Source: Avoscillospira_A sp052117125
Lineage (GTDB): Bacteria > Bacillota > Clostridia > Oscillospirales > Oscillospiraceae
DNA length: 64,000 bases
NCBI RefSeq assembly: GCF_052117125.1
Contig: NZ_JBQKJT010000011.1
Span: 65,313-129,312 of the forward strand
Direction of reading: 5' to 3'
Notes under the pieces: generated by a model
Database searches by the model: none
What the model was told of the DNA's origin: nothing
What the model saw: only the letters and a program-made list of their open reading frames with translations
Shown: in pieces, positions 41,401 through 50,922 of the stretch
How positions within the stretch are numbered: position 1 is the stretch's first letter
Layout of the letters: the number at the start of each line of letters is the position of its first letter
Program-made: the position numbers and the translations under genes

Positions 41401-42906
41401 ATGCGGGGAGTACCCTCAACTGTTACCAGCATTCGGAAAAAAGTGTTTACAGAGGTGGCGCGTCTGGCCTATGAAGGCGGCGACTATACAAGAATGGAGA
41501 AGCTGCCTTATGTCATCGCCCCCGGCGAAATCGCAGCCCACCGGGAATCCATTTTCCTGGAGCGGGCCATTGCCGGTGAGCGGGTGCGTCTGGCCATGGG
41601 TCTGCCGCTGCGCTCTGTCCAGGAGCACAGTATGTTGTCCGATGGCGTGGAGGAAAGCGCCATTGCGGAAAAGTATTATGATCCTCCGCTCATCAACATC
41701 ATCAACTATGCCTGCAACGCCTGTCCTACCAAGCAGTACCGGGTTACGGAGTTCTGCCAGGGCTGTCTGGCGCAGAACTGCCATCTGGCCTGCCCCAAGG
41801 ATGCCATCGACTTCCAGAAAGGCAAAGCCGTCATCAATCAGGACAAGTGCATTAAGTGCGGCCGCTGCGCCGACGCCTGCTCCTACGGTTCCATCATCAA
41901 GTTGGACCGGCCCTGCGTCCAGGCCTGCGGTATGGATGCCATCGAGTCCGACGAATTTGGTCGAGCCGTGATTAACCAGGATAAGTGTGTTTCCTGCGGT
42001 ATGTGCCTCGTTAATTGCCCCTTCGGTGCCATTGTCGATAAGGGCCAGGTGTTTCAGCTGATTCAGTCCATCAAGCGGGGCGATCAGGTTATTGCCTTGG
42101 TGGCGCCGGCCTTTGTGGGTCAGTTTGGCCCCCACTCTACGCCGGAAAAGCTGACAGCGGGCATGAAAGCATTGGGCTTCCACCATGTGACGGAGGTGGC
42201 CGTGGGCGCGGACCTGTGTACCATCGAGGAAGCCAAGGATTTTCTGGATAAGGTGCCGGAGCAGCAGCCTTTTATGGCTACGTCCTGCTGTCCCGCCTGG
42301 TATGATATGGCAACCAAGCTGTATCCCGAATATGCTCATTGTATCTCCATGGCCCTGACGCCTATGGTGCTGACAGCCCGCCTGGAAAAGAAAAAGTATC
42401 CTGGCAGTAAGATCGTCTTCATTGGCCCCTGTGCCGCGAAAAAGCTGGAAGCCAGCCGCGCCAATATCCGCAGCGATGTGGATTTTGTCATCACCTTTGA
42501 AGAGCTGCAAGGCATGTTCGAGGCCAAGGATATCAAGTTTGAGGAATTGGAGGACGGTGAGCCCCTGTTGGAGGGTACCGGCGCAGGCCGTGGATTTGCC
42601 GTGGCCGGCGGCGTGGCCCAGGCGGTGGCCGACGTCATCCATCGTTGGCATCCGGAGATGGAGGTCAAGGTGGCCCACGCCGAGGGCCTACGGGAATGCC
42701 GCAAGCTGTTGACCATGGCCCGAGCCGGTAAGTACAACGGCTACCTGCTGGAGGGCATGGGCTGTCCCGGCGGCTGTGTCGGCGGCGCCGGTACCATCCG
42801 TCCCATTAACAAGTCGGCGGAGTTGGTGGCCCGCTATAAAAAGGAAGCGCCGGAGCAGAACGCCCTGGACTCCAAATATGAGTCGGTGCTCCCGACACTG
42901 GATTAA
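41401..42906 (+). CDS. Monomeric [FeFe] hydrogenase, group-B-like
   Basis: A 501-residue cytosolic iron hydrogenase. The N-terminal half carries several iron-sulfur motifs (CNACP near 105; CQGCLAQNCHLACP; CIKCGRCADAC; CVSCGMCLVNCP). The H-cluster domain has L1 TSCCPAW (294-300), a variant L2 GPCAAKK (342-348) rather than MPC, and L3 GMGCPGGCVGG with cysteines 455 and 459. Together these place it in the less-studied group B enzymes of Clostridia. It probably exchanges electrons with ferredoxin to make or consume H2, but group B members may also act as sensors. It is monocistronic, with a promoter and terminator. Confidence 0.88.
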   Translation: MRGVPSTVTSIRKKVFTEVARLAYEGGDYTRMEKLPYVIAPGEIAAHRESIFLERAIAGERVRLAMGLPLRSVQEHSMLSDGVEESAIAEKYYDPPLINIINYACNACPTKQYRVTEFCQGCLAQNCHLACPKDAIDFQKGKAVINQDKCIKCGRCADACSYGSIIKLDRPCVQACGMDAIESDEFGRAVINQDKCVSCGMCLVNCPFGAIVDKGQVFQLIQSIKRGDQVIALVAPAFVGQFGPHSTPEKLTAGMKALGFHHVTEVAVGADLCTIEEAKDFLDKVPEQQPFMATSCCPAWYDMATKLYPEYAHCISMALTPMVLTARLEKKKYPGSKIVFIGPCAAKKLEASRANIRSDVDFVITFEELQGMFEAKDIKFEELEDGEPLLEGTGAGRGFAVAGGVAQAVADVIHRWHPEMEVKVAHAEGLRECRKLLTMARAGKYNGYLLEGMGCPGGCVGGAGTIRPINKSAELVARYKKEAPEQNALDSKYESVLPTLD

Positions 42907-42914
42907 CCGGCAGC

Positions 42915-42957
42915 AAAGCGGTATGTCGAATGGGGTCGGCATACCGCTTTGATTGTT
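42915..42957 (+). terminator. Terminator after the hydrogenase gene
   Basis: An 11-base stem, AAAGCGGTATG (42915-42925) with CATACCGCTTT (42940-42950), has a 14-base loop and a short T-rich tail. Confidence 0.75.
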
Positions 42958-43050
42958 TAAATTTGTTTCAATTCTGCTTCATATTTTTTTCATAATTGTT
43001 GCATATCATAAAGCCATAGAAGATAAGCAACACGCAAGGAGTTGAGCAAT

Positions 43051-44424
43051 ATGAATGAGAATCGAGAACCCTATTCCTACAGCTTTGAACCGGTGGACCA
43101 TGACAGCCGGATGCAGATGAACGGTGGGAATTCCTTTACCCCGCCGGAGGCCCCCAAGCCTCCCAAAGGCAACCATGGAGCCAAAATTGTAGCGGTGGCC
43201 GTGGCCTGTGCCCTGGTGGGCGGCGCCGGCGGCAGCGCCATGACGGCGTACCTGCTGGACCAGCACACGACAAACACTCAGGCCCAGGCAACCGCGGAGA
43301 CGCCGACTGAAGATGAAAATGTGGTGGTCAACCGCGTAGTCCATACCAATACCGGCGACAAGAATCTGACGCCGAAAGAAGTCTATGACATGTATGTGGA
43401 TTCCACTGTGGGCATTACGACCACCGGTACCACCTCCAATGGTTACTGGACCAGCGAGTTTACGGCCAGCGGTTCCGGCTTCATCATCTCGGAGGACGGC
43501 TACATCGTGACCAACCACCATGTCATTGAGGGCGCCAACACCGTCCAGGTGGCGCTGTACGACGGCACGCTCCACGACGCAACCATCATCGGCAGCGATG
43601 CCAGCAACGATGTGGCTGTGCTGAAAATCGAGGCCACAGGCCTTCATCCTGTTTCCATCGGCAATTCCGATGAGGTCGCTGTAGGCGATCAGGCAGTGGC
43701 CATCGGCAACCCCCTGGGTACCCTGAATTTCAGCATGACTGCCGGTTATGTCAGCGCTCTGAACCGTGACGTCGGCACCGGCGATGTGCCCATTACCATG
43801 CTTCAGACGGATGTGGCCATCAACTCCGGCAACTCCGGCGGCCCCCTGTTCGACATGAACGGCAATGTCATTGGCATCACCACTGCCAAGTACAGCGGCA
43901 ATACCTCCTCCGGCACAACCATTGAGGGCCTGGGCTTTGCCATCCCCATCAATGACGCCATGAGCATTGTCAACGATCTGATCGACTATGGTTATGTGAC
44001 CGGTCAGGCCTATCTGGGCGTGGGTGTCATCAATATGGACGCCACCACTGCCAAGTATTACAGCCTTCCCGCCGGTGTCTATGTGGACAGCGTTACTGAG
44101 GGCAGCTGCGCCGAGAAGGCTGGTGTCCAGGAGGCGGATATCATCACGGCCCTGGGTGATCAGACTGTGGAGAGCTACTCCGATTTGGCGGCAGCGCTGA
44201 AAGATTATAGAGCCGGCGATACCGTGACCATGACCGTCTACCGCGGCGGCCAGACTGTGGAACTGTCTGTGACCCTGGATGAGAAGCAGCCGGAGCCCAC
44301 GGAAGAGACGGAACAGACCGACAGTGCCACTACGAGTCCCAATACCCAAGTGGTTCCTCCCGAGGAGGATGAACCAACCTATGGTGAGCTGAACCCGTTT
44401 GACTACTTCTTCGGTAGAAACTAA
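43051..44424 (+). CDS. HtrA/DegP-like membrane-anchored serine protease
   Basis: A 457-residue S1C protease for extracytoplasmic protein quality control. A cytosolic N-terminus is followed by a transmembrane helix (KIVAVAVACALVGGAGGSAM, near 49-68). The trypsin-like domain has its triad in NHHVIEG, SNDVAVLK and NSGNSGGPL, and one PDZ domain (about 330-415) precedes an acidic Thr/Glu tail. The ATG at 43051 follows AAGGAG. It lies alone between two terminators; no clear promoter was identified in the AT-rich upstream stretch. Confidence 0.92.
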   Translation: MNENREPYSYSFEPVDHDSRMQMNGGNSFTPPEAPKPPKGNHGAKIVAVAVACALVGGAGGSAMTAYLLDQHTTNTQAQATAETPTEDENVVVNRVVHTNTGDKNLTPKEVYDMYVDSTVGITTTGTTSNGYWTSEFTASGSGFIISEDGYIVTNHHVIEGANTVQVALYDGTLHDATIIGSDASNDVAVLKIEATGLHPVSIGNSDEVAVGDQAVAIGNPLGTLNFSMTAGYVSALNRDVGTGDVPITMLQTDVAINSGNSGGPLFDMNGNVIGITTAKYSGNTSSGTTIEGLGFAIPINDAMSIVNDLIDYGYVTGQAYLGVGVINMDATTAKYYSLPAGVYVDSVTEGSCAEKAGVQEADIITALGDQTVESYSDLAAALKDYRAGDTVTMTVYRGGQTVELSVTLDEKQPEPTEETEQTDSATTSPNTQVVPPEEDEPTYGELNPFDYFFGRN

Positions 44425-44443
44425 AGAATCAACACAATCATAG

Positions 44444-44483
44444 AAATCCCAGGACAGCAACCGCTGTCCTGGGATTTTTTTCA
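44444..44483. terminator. Terminator between convergent htrA and fakA
   Basis: A near-perfect 15-base stem, AAATCCCAGGACAGC with GCTGTCCTGGGATTT, has a small loop and is followed by a long T run on the plus strand. The minus strand also has a T-rich side, so it may serve both genes. Confidence 0.88.
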
Positions 44484-44487
44484 TCCG

Positions 44488-46122
44488 TTATTCAGCTGAA
44501 ATCAAATAGTAGTAAACGGGCTGTCCGCCGTTGAGGAGATTGATCTCCGCACCTGGGCAGCGCTTCTCAAAAATAGCGGCGGCCTTTTGGGCCTTTTTCT
44601 CGTCGATGTCCTCGCCGTAGAAAATGGTGATAAACTCCTTATCCTCCTGAGCAACGCGCAGAGCCAGCTCATTGAGGAGTTTTTCAATGTTCCGGTCGGT
44701 CCCGAAGAGGGAACCGCCGTACAGTGCCAGATAGTCGCCCTCATGGATGTCGTAGCCGTCAAAATCGGAGTTTCGGGCGGCATAGGTGATCTGCATGGTG
44801 GTTACAGTCTCCATGGCGGCAGTCATGGTCTCCACATTGTCCGAAACCTCGCCCTCCGGGTCGAAGGACAGCAGGGCCGTAATGCCCTGGGGAATGGTTT
44901 TGGAGGGCAGAACAATGACCTGCTTTTCCTCACACAGGTCCACGGTCTGCTCAGCGGCCATGATGATATTTTTATTGTTGGGGAAGACAAAGACGATTTC
45001 CGACGGCGTCCGCTGAATCTCCCGCAGAATATCCTCGGTGGAGGGATTCATGGTCTGACCGCCCTGAATGATGCCATCCACGCCCAGGTCCCGGAAGGCC
45101 GAAGCGATGCCGTCACCGGCACAGACAGCCACAATGCCGTATTTTTTTTCCGGTGGGGCAATCTTAGGCTCCAAATCCCGCTCATTCATGACCTTTTCTG
45201 TGTGCTGAAGCCGCATGTTTTCAATTTTTACCGTCACCAGACTGCCGTAGGTCAGAGCCTCTTCAATGGCGGTGCCGGGGTTGTTGGTATGCACATGGAC
45301 CTTGATAATCTCATCATCGTCCACCAGCACCAGACTGTCACCCATCTGAGACAGGAATTCCCGCAATGCTGCCGGGTCCTTGTCATTCTCCCGGGAAATG
45401 ATAAATTCGGTGCAGTAGCCGAAGGTGATATCCTCGGTGGAGAAATCAGAAAAATTGGCCTGCTCCTGCCCCATATCGGGAGTGCTCTCCGTGGGGGCCA
45501 CCACGTCCACGCCCTGAAGACTGGACAGCATACCCTCCAGAATTACCACAAAGCCCATGCCGCCGGCATCGACCACACCGGCCTTTTCCAGCACGGGGTT
45601 TTGGTGCAGTGTTTCTGCCAGCGCGTCCTTGGCCGCAGCGATGGTGCAGGTGAGCACATGCTCCATATTGCGGTTGGACTGGGCCTCCAGAGCCGCTACC
45701 GTACCAGCTACCCGGGAAACGGTGAGAATGGTACCCTCGGCAGGCTTCATGACGGCCTTGTAGGCAGCCTCCACACCAGCGTTGAGGGCGGCGGCGAAAT
45801 CGGTGCCGTCGCCTTCCTCCTTGCCCTTGAGGGCCTTGGCAAAGCCCCGGAACAGCAGGGAAAGGATGACGCCGGAGTTGCCACGGGCGCCACGCAGCAG
45901 CGCCGAAGCTGTGGCGTCGGCGGCCTTGGTCAGGGTGGGGTCCTCCAGCTTGCGCAGATCGCCGCAGGCCGTATTGATGGTCAGGCTCATATTAGTGCCT
46001 GTGTCGCCGTCAGGAACCGGGAATACGTTCAGTTCGTTGATTTGTTGTTTGTGAATTTCAATCGAGGCGGCGGCGCTGATCATCATTCGACGAAATGCCG
46101 CTCCGTCCATGGTCTGCCTCAA
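44488..46122 (-). CDS. fakA: DAK-domain fatty acid kinase subunit FakA-like
   Basis: A 544-residue protein of the YloV/FakA family. The N-terminal DhaL-like kinase domain binds ADP/Mg (PDGDTGTNMSLT, RGARGNSGVIL). The rest includes the dimerisation and FakB-interacting regions. It phosphorylates FakB-bound fatty acids for phospholipid synthesis. The TTG start at 46122 lies 9 bases after GGAGG; the ATG at 46110 is too far from that site. It follows the asp23 gene by 34 bases, the conserved Firmicutes pair. Confidence 0.9.
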   Translation of the reverse strand: MRQTMDGAAFRRMMISAAASIEIHKQQINELNVFPVPDGDTGTNMSLTINTACGDLRKLEDPTLTKAADATASALLRGARGNSGVILSLLFRGFAKALKGKEEGDGTDFAAALNAGVEAAYKAVMKPAEGTILTVSRVAGTVAALEAQSNRNMEHVLTCTIAAAKDALAETLHQNPVLEKAGVVDAGGMGFVVILEGMLSSLQGVDVVAPTESTPDMGQEQANFSDFSTEDITFGYCTEFIISRENDKDPAALREFLSQMGDSLVLVDDDEIIKVHVHTNNPGTAIEEALTYGSLVTVKIENMRLQHTEKVMNERDLEPKIAPPEKKYGIVAVCAGDGIASAFRDLGVDGIIQGGQTMNPSTEDILREIQRTPSEIVFVFPNNKNIIMAAEQTVDLCEEKQVIVLPSKTIPQGITALLSFDPEGEVSDNVETMTAAMETVTTMQITYAARNSDFDGYDIHEGDYLALYGGSLFGTDRNIEKLLNELALRVAQEDKEFITIFYGEDIDEKKAQKAAAIFEKRCPGAEINLLNGGQPVYYYLISAE

Positions 46123-46156
46123 TGTGGTACACCTCCGTATGCGGATGGTCCGCGTA

Positions 46157-46510
46157 TTAGTCGACAGTCATGGAGTCTACAAAGACGTTGACTGCTTTCA
46201 CTTCCGCACCGGTCGATTTCGTAACGACATAGCGGACTTCGTCAATGATGGCGTTGCCGACGGCGCAAATATTTACGCCGTTGTCGATGACGATGTGCAG
46301 ATCAATGGAAATGGACTTGTCATCGTGAAAGGTGACGCGCACGCCCTTGCGCATGGCCTCCCGGCGAAGCAGATGGACCAGGCCATCGGTCATGGAGCGA
46401 ACGGCCATGCCTTTGACACCGAAGCAGTTGGATGCGGCCACGCCGGCGATATTGGTATAAACGCTGCTGTCCACAGCGATTGCGCCCTTATCCGTGCTGA
46501 GACGAATCAT
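46157..46510 (-). CDS. Asp23/Gls24-family protein
   Basis: A 117-residue Asp23/YloU-type protein, a family of envelope-stress-associated proteins of uncertain biochemical role. The core IAVDSSVYTNIAGVAASNC and SISIDLHIVIDNGVNI is intact. AGGAGG precedes the ATG. It heads the transcript with fakA. No membrane segment is visible. Confidence 0.9.
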   Translation of the reverse strand: MIRLSTDKGAIAVDSSVYTNIAGVAASNCFGVKGMAVRSMTDGLVHLLRREAMRKGVRVTFHDDKSISIDLHIVIDNGVNICAVGNAIIDEVRYVVTKSTGAEVKAVNVFVDSMTVD

Positions 46511-46548
46511 AAAGCAACCTCCTTTAGAAATGAAGATACCTCAAACGT

Positions 46549-46577
46549 ATTGTACCGCATTTCCAACAAAAGCACAA
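46549..46577 (-). promoter_or_regulatory. Promoter of the asp23-fakA operon
   Basis: On the minus strand, TTGTGC (46572-46577) and TACAAT (46549-46554) are 17 bases apart, 39 bases upstream of the start codon. Confidence 0.75.
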
Positions 46578-46596
46578 GAAAAATATTATTCACCAG

Positions 46597-46632
46597 AAAA
46601 AACCGGCTCCGCTGTCATCGGAGCGGAGCCGG
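46597..46632 (-). terminator. gpmI terminator
   Basis: An 11-base stem, CCGGCTCCGCT with AGCGGAGCCGG, encloses an 8-base loop. On the minus strand it runs into TTTTTT, directly after the gpmI stop. Confidence 0.88.
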
Positions 46633-46645
46633 AAGAGCGCGAAAA

Positions 46646-48208
46646 TCAGATCATGCTGGCTTCCCAGCAGTCGGGAGCGAGGATATCCATCATTTTCACC
46701 AGCGTGGGGGCCACGTTGGCCAGACCGTAGCTGCCGTCCTTGATGGTGTAGGAGGTGTCGGGGTCATAGATGATGAAGGGAACGGGATTCAGGGAGTGGG
46801 CGGTGCGGACGGAAGTCTTACCCTTCTTGGTCTCCGTCATCTGGTCGGCGTTGCCGTGGTCAGCGGTGACGCAGACGGCATAGCCGTACTTGTCGGCAGC
46901 TTCCAGAATGCGGGCCAGTCCCTTGTCAACATACTCCATGGCGGTGATAGCGGCCTCCAGAGAGCCGGTGTGGCCCACCATATCGCCATTGGGGAAGTTG
47001 CAGCGCAGGAAATCGTACTTGCCGGAAGCCATGGCCTCCACCATATGGTCAGTGATCTCCACAGACTTCATGGCCGGCGCCTGATCGAAGGGAATCACGT
47101 CGGAGGGGATCTCCTCATAAGTCTCCAGTTCCTCGCAGACCTTGCCGGAACGGTTGCCGTTCCAGAAATAGGTCACATGGCCGAACTTCTGGGTCTCAGA
47201 CAGAGCATACTCCCGGACCTTGTGGGCGCAGAGTACCTCGGTGAGGGTGTTCTGGATGACGGGGGGCTCCACCAGGTAGTTGGTGGGGATGTGCAGGTCG
47301 CCGTCGTATTCCAGCATACCGGCAAACTCCACACCGGTGTAGTCGCCGCGATCAAACTTGTCAAAATCCTTGCGGTCAAAGGCCAGGGAAATCTCCTGGG
47401 CGCGGTCACCGCGGAAGTTGAAGAGGATGACGCTGTCGCCGTTGGCGATGGTGCCCACAGGCTTGCCATCCTTGGCAATGACGAAGGGGGGCAGGTCCTG
47501 GTCAATGCAGCCGGTCTCGGTGCGGTATGTCTCAATCGCGGTCTTGGCATCGGCAAACTGACGGCCCTCGCCGCGGACGTGGGTCTTCCAGCCCAGTTCC
47601 ACCATGGGCCAGTTGGCCTCGTAGCGGTCCATGGTGATGGTCATGCGGCCGCCGCCGGAGGCGATACGGTAGTCATAGCCGTCACCGGAAAGGGAGGCAA
47701 GGACGTCTTCCAGCTGCTGGACATATTCCAGGGCGGAGGTGGCGGGCACGTCGCGGCCATCCAACAGGATGTGGCAGCACACGCTGTGAATACCCTCGGC
47801 CTTGGCCTGACGCAGCAGCGCAAACAGGTGAGAGATGTTGGAGTGGACGTTGCCGTCGGACAGCAGACCCAGGAAGTGCATGGTCTTACCGTTCTTGGCA
47901 TTGTCGGCCAGCTTCTTCCAGGTCTTGGACTGGAACAGAGCGCCGGACTCAATGCTCTCAGAAACCAGCTTAGCGCCCTGGGCGTAGACCTGACCGCAGC
48001 CGAGGGCGTTGTGGCCCACTTCGGAGTTGCCCATGTCGTCGTCGCTGGGCAGACCGACGGCGGTGCCGTGGGCCTTGAGCCAGGTATAGGGGCAGGTTGC
48101 AAAGAGCTTATCCAGGGTGGGGGTGTTGGCCTGCTTGACCGCATCGCCGGGGCCGCCGTCGCCACGGCCCACACCGTCCATGATCACAAGTACAACGGGT
48201 TTTTTCAT
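46646..48208 (-). CDS. gpmI: Cofactor-independent phosphoglycerate mutase
   Basis: Interconverts 3- and 2-phosphoglycerate in glycolysis. It is 520 residues of the alkaline-phosphatase superfamily with the manganese site VIMDGVGRGDGG, the catalytic serine in DDDMGNSEVGHN, DGRDVPATS, FNFRGDRAQE and VTADHGNADQM. The ATG at 48208 is 10 bases after GGAGG; a TTG at 48214 is closer than usual. It has its own promoter and terminator, and lies outside any glycolytic cluster. Confidence 0.95.
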   Translation of the reverse strand: MKKPVVLVIMDGVGRGDGGPGDAVKQANTPTLDKLFATCPYTWLKAHGTAVGLPSDDDMGNSEVGHNALGCGQVYAQGAKLVSESIESGALFQSKTWKKLADNAKNGKTMHFLGLLSDGNVHSNISHLFALLRQAKAEGIHSVCCHILLDGRDVPATSALEYVQQLEDVLASLSGDGYDYRIASGGGRMTITMDRYEANWPMVELGWKTHVRGEGRQFADAKTAIETYRTETGCIDQDLPPFVIAKDGKPVGTIANGDSVILFNFRGDRAQEISLAFDRKDFDKFDRGDYTGVEFAGMLEYDGDLHIPTNYLVEPPVIQNTLTEVLCAHKVREYALSETQKFGHVTYFWNGNRSGKVCEELETYEEIPSDVIPFDQAPAMKSVEITDHMVEAMASGKYDFLRCNFPNGDMVGHTGSLEAAITAMEYVDKGLARILEAADKYGYAVCVTADHGNADQMTETKKGKTSVRTAHSLNPVPFIIYDPDTSYTIKDGSYGLANVAPTLVKMMDILAPDCWEASMI

Positions 48209-48262
48209 GTTCAAACATCCTCCAAAAACAGTGGATTCAACTGTGATTCACACACTGGATTC

Positions 48263-48291
48263 ATTTTACTACAAATTGTCGAAAGATACAA
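48263..48291 (-). promoter_or_regulatory. gpmI promoter
   Basis: On the minus strand, TTGTAT (48286-48291) and TAAAAT (48263-48268) are 17 bases apart, 54 bases upstream of the start codon. Confidence 0.7.
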
Positions 48292-48330
48292 TTCCTACTT
48301 TACAATTTTGTCAGATTATGCTGGGTCGTC

Positions 48331-50373
48331 TCAGTTGAACACCGTCGCATGATTGGAGAACAGCGCCCGAATCCGGGCCATGAGCGGGCTGTCCGGTTCC
48401 GGTACCTGGTCTGCGAGATAGTTCGCGGCGGCCTCCTGTGCCAGCTTCAGCGTGTCCAGGTCACAGGTGAGACTGGCTACCTTGAAAGTGGGCAGTCCGT
48501 GCTGCCGCTGACCGAAAAAGTCGCCGGGACCGCGTAAATCCAGGTCTTGCTGAGCGATCTGGAATCCGTCGTTGGTCTGGCAGAGGGCCTTGAGACGCTG
48601 CCGGGTTTCGGTGCTGCGGGTATCGGAGATCAAGACGCAGAAGGATTTTTCTTTGCCGCGGCCTACCCGGCCCCGCAGCTGATGCAGCTGGCTCAGACCG
48701 AACCGCTCGGCGTTCTCCACCAGCATCAGCGTGGCGTTGGGGACGTCCACACCCACCTCGATGACGGTGGTAGACACCAGAATGTGAATTTCCCCCCGGG
48801 AGAACCGGCCCATCACGGCCTCCTTTTCCGCGCCTTTCATGCGGCCATGGAGCAGTCCCACCGTCAGATCGGGAAACACGGTCCGCTGGAGGGTATCGGC
48901 CCAGGCTTCGGCGGATTTGAGGGCTGTCTCCTCGTTTTCCTCCACGGCGGGACAGACGATATAGACCTGATTGCCGTGGTCCACCTGCTTGCGGATAAAG
49001 GCGTTGAGACGGGGGCGCATGGCCTCTCCCACCAGAAAGGTGTCGATGGTCTGCCGGCCCGGCGGCAGTTCGTCGATGATGGACAGGTCCAAATCACCGT
49101 AGAGAATCAACGACAGCGTCCGGGGGATGGGTGTTGCCGACATGACCAGCAGATGGGGGCTGCCGGCCTTGGCCGACAGGGCGGCCCGCTGGCCCACGCC
49201 GAAGCGGTGCTGCTCGTCGGCAATGACCAAATCCAGACTGTGAAAGGATACGTCGCCGGTGAGGAGGGCGTGGGTACCGATGATGACCTGAGCAGTGCCG
49301 TCGGCAATGGCGGCTTTGGCGGCCCGCTTGGCAGCGGCGCCCAGGGAACCGGTCAACAGTACAGTGGAAATGCCAAGGGGTTCAAACAGCGCCTGCAAAT
49401 GGTGGTGGTGCTGCTCGGCCAGAATTTCAGTCGGGGCCATCAGCGCGGTCTGCTTTCCGTTGACGGCAGCCAGATAGGCGGCCGCGGCGGCCACCATGGT
49501 TTTACCGCTGCCCACGTCGCCCTGGACCAGCCGGTTCATGGGCTTGGGCTTCTGCAAATCTGCGGCAATCTCATCAATGGACCGCTGTTGGGCGCCGGTC
49601 AACGGGAAAGGCAGCTGGGCCAGAAAAGGGGAGATGTCACATACGGCATAGGGGATGTGGGGGATCTCTGTACGACGGGCCCGCATCATGGCCAGACCCA
49701 CGGAGAAAATGAAGAATTCCTCAAAAATCAGCCGCTTCTGTGCCACGGCCAGGGCGTCGAAGTCGGCAGGGTGATGGATGGTTTCATAGGCATAGGCGGC
49801 GTCGCACAGGCGGAATTGTTGCCGCACCTGAGGCGGCAGCACCTCCGGCAAACTGTTACGGCAGGCATGGAGGGCTGCTCCGATGGCTTTGACAAGAATT
49901 TTATTGGTAATCCCGGCGGTGAGACCATAGAGGGGAAGAATGCGCCGGGTCAGGATGCCGGGCGATTCCAGGGGCTCGAAAACTGGGTTGATCATCTGTA
50001 CTCCACGGGCGTCTCCCTCCAGCTTGCCGTAGAAAATATAGCTTTGACCGTACAGCAGATGATCGGCAATGTATCGCTGATTGAAAAAGGTGACGGATAA
50101 CCGGGCCGTCTGGTCGGCCAGAGTGACTTTAGTCAAATCAAGGCCCTGACGGATATGGGCTGTGCGGGGGTGAGAGATCACAATGGCCTCGAAGCAGGCG
50201 GGCTGGTCCACTTCCAGATCGGCGATGGCCCGCAGGCGCGTCCGGTCCTCGTAGTCCCGGGGGAAATAAGCGATGAGATCGTAGAGGGTTCGAATATTCA
50301 GTTTAGCCAGCTGCTGGGCACGGGTGGGACCGATGCCGGGCAGAGTCGTGACAGGGTCGAAGAGAGAAGCCAT
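48331..50373 (-). CDS. recG: ATP-dependent DNA helicase RecG
   Basis: A 680-residue branch-migrating helicase for replication fork rescue. The N-terminal wedge/OB domain (LPGIGPTRAQQL near the start) is followed by motif I GDVGSGKTM, ADEQHRFGVGQR, SATPIPRTLSL and the C-terminal LRGRVGRG and GPGDFFG motifs. GGAGG lies 6 bases upstream of the ATG. No clear terminator was found after it. Confidence 0.95.
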   Translation of the reverse strand: MASLFDPVTTLPGIGPTRAQQLAKLNIRTLYDLIAYFPRDYEDRTRLRAIADLEVDQPACFEAIVISHPRTAHIRQGLDLTKVTLADQTARLSVTFFNQRYIADHLLYGQSYIFYGKLEGDARGVQMINPVFEPLESPGILTRRILPLYGLTAGITNKILVKAIGAALHACRNSLPEVLPPQVRQQFRLCDAAYAYETIHHPADFDALAVAQKRLIFEEFFIFSVGLAMMRARRTEIPHIPYAVCDISPFLAQLPFPLTGAQQRSIDEIAADLQKPKPMNRLVQGDVGSGKTMVAAAAAYLAAVNGKQTALMAPTEILAEQHHHHLQALFEPLGISTVLLTGSLGAAAKRAAKAAIADGTAQVIIGTHALLTGDVSFHSLDLVIADEQHRFGVGQRAALSAKAGSPHLLVMSATPIPRTLSLILYGDLDLSIIDELPPGRQTIDTFLVGEAMRPRLNAFIRKQVDHGNQVYIVCPAVEENEETALKSAEAWADTLQRTVFPDLTVGLLHGRMKGAEKEAVMGRFSRGEIHILVSTTVIEVGVDVPNATLMLVENAERFGLSQLHQLRGRVGRGKEKSFCVLISDTRSTETRQRLKALCQTNDGFQIAQQDLDLRGPGDFFGQRQHGLPTFKVASLTCDLDTLKLAQEAAANYLADQVPEPDSPLMARIRALFSNHATVFN

Positions 50374-50435
50374 ACAACACCTCCGGAGAAACCGATATGG
50401 TACAGTATATCCCCGTTATGGTGGGGAAGCAAGCA

Positions 50436-50471
50436 AAAAGAAAAAGTCCTCCGAAGAAATCGGAGGACTTT
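50436..50471 (-). terminator. rpsT terminator
   Basis: A stem of AAGTCCTCCGA with TCGGAGGACTT around a short AAGAAA-type loop runs, on the minus strand, into a T-rich tract right after rpsT. Confidence 0.85.
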
Positions 50472-50489
50472 ACAAGCTCGATGTTCCCT

Positions 50490-50756
50490 TTAGGAAGCGA
50501 TGGAATTCATCTTGCGAGCAATGCTGCTCTTCTTGCGCGCAGCAGTGTTCTTGTGAAGAATACCCTTCTTGACAGCCTGGTCGATGGTCTTCACGGCTGC
50601 CTTGTAAGCGCTATCGGTCTGGGCGGCGTCACCGGCGGCGACGGCAGCTTCAAACTTCTTCAGAGAAGTCTTCAGAACGGACTTAGCCTTCTTGTTGCTC
50701 TCATTCGCAGCGCGGGAAAGCAGAACTCTCTTCTTGGCAGATTTAATGTTGGGCAC
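50490..50756 (-). CDS. rpsT: 30S ribosomal protein S20
   Basis: An 88-residue basic helical protein that binds 16S rRNA. It begins MPNIKSAKKRVLLSRAANE, the classic S20 start, and ends with the Ala/Lys-rich helix. GGAGG precedes the ATG. It is divergent from gpr and has its own promoter and terminator. Confidence 0.96.
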   Translation of the reverse strand: MPNIKSAKKRVLLSRAANESNKKAKSVLKTSLKKFEAAVAAGDAAQTDSAYKAAVKTIDQAVKKGILHKNTAARKKSSIARKMNSIAS

Positions 50757-50812
50757 GATTACACCTCCTCCAATAGCGTTTCAATCATAAGAATGGTCTC
50801 ATGCAGAAACAT

Positions 50813-50841
50813 ATTATAACGGCTCCATTTGTAAAAATCAA
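50813..50841 (-). promoter_or_regulatory. rpsT promoter
   Basis: On the minus strand, TTGATT (50836-50841) and TATAAT (50813-50818) are 17 bases apart. Confidence 0.75.
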
Positions 50842-50870
50842 TAGGAAAATGAGAAAAAATTTGAAAAATT

Positions 50871-50900
50871 GTATAAGTCGTTTTTACGGACCGAAAACTA
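50871..50900 (+). promoter_or_regulatory. Candidate sigma-G/sigma-F promoter for gpr
   Basis: GTATA (50871-50875) matches the forespore -35 GYATR. AAAACTA (50894-50900) resembles the -10 CATNNTA at an 18-base spacing. It lies 22 bases ahead of the gpr ATG and agrees with the forespore expression of gpr in other spore-formers. Confidence 0.4.
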
Positions 50901-50922
50901 GGGCGTGGAGGTGCATTTCCGG

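Noticed and set aside
46109..48352. 747-codon plus-strand open frame
   Set aside because: It lies opposite gpmI and asp23, whose motifs are complete.
48547..50100. 517-codon plus-strand open frame
   Set aside because: It lies opposite recG, whose helicase motifs are complete.
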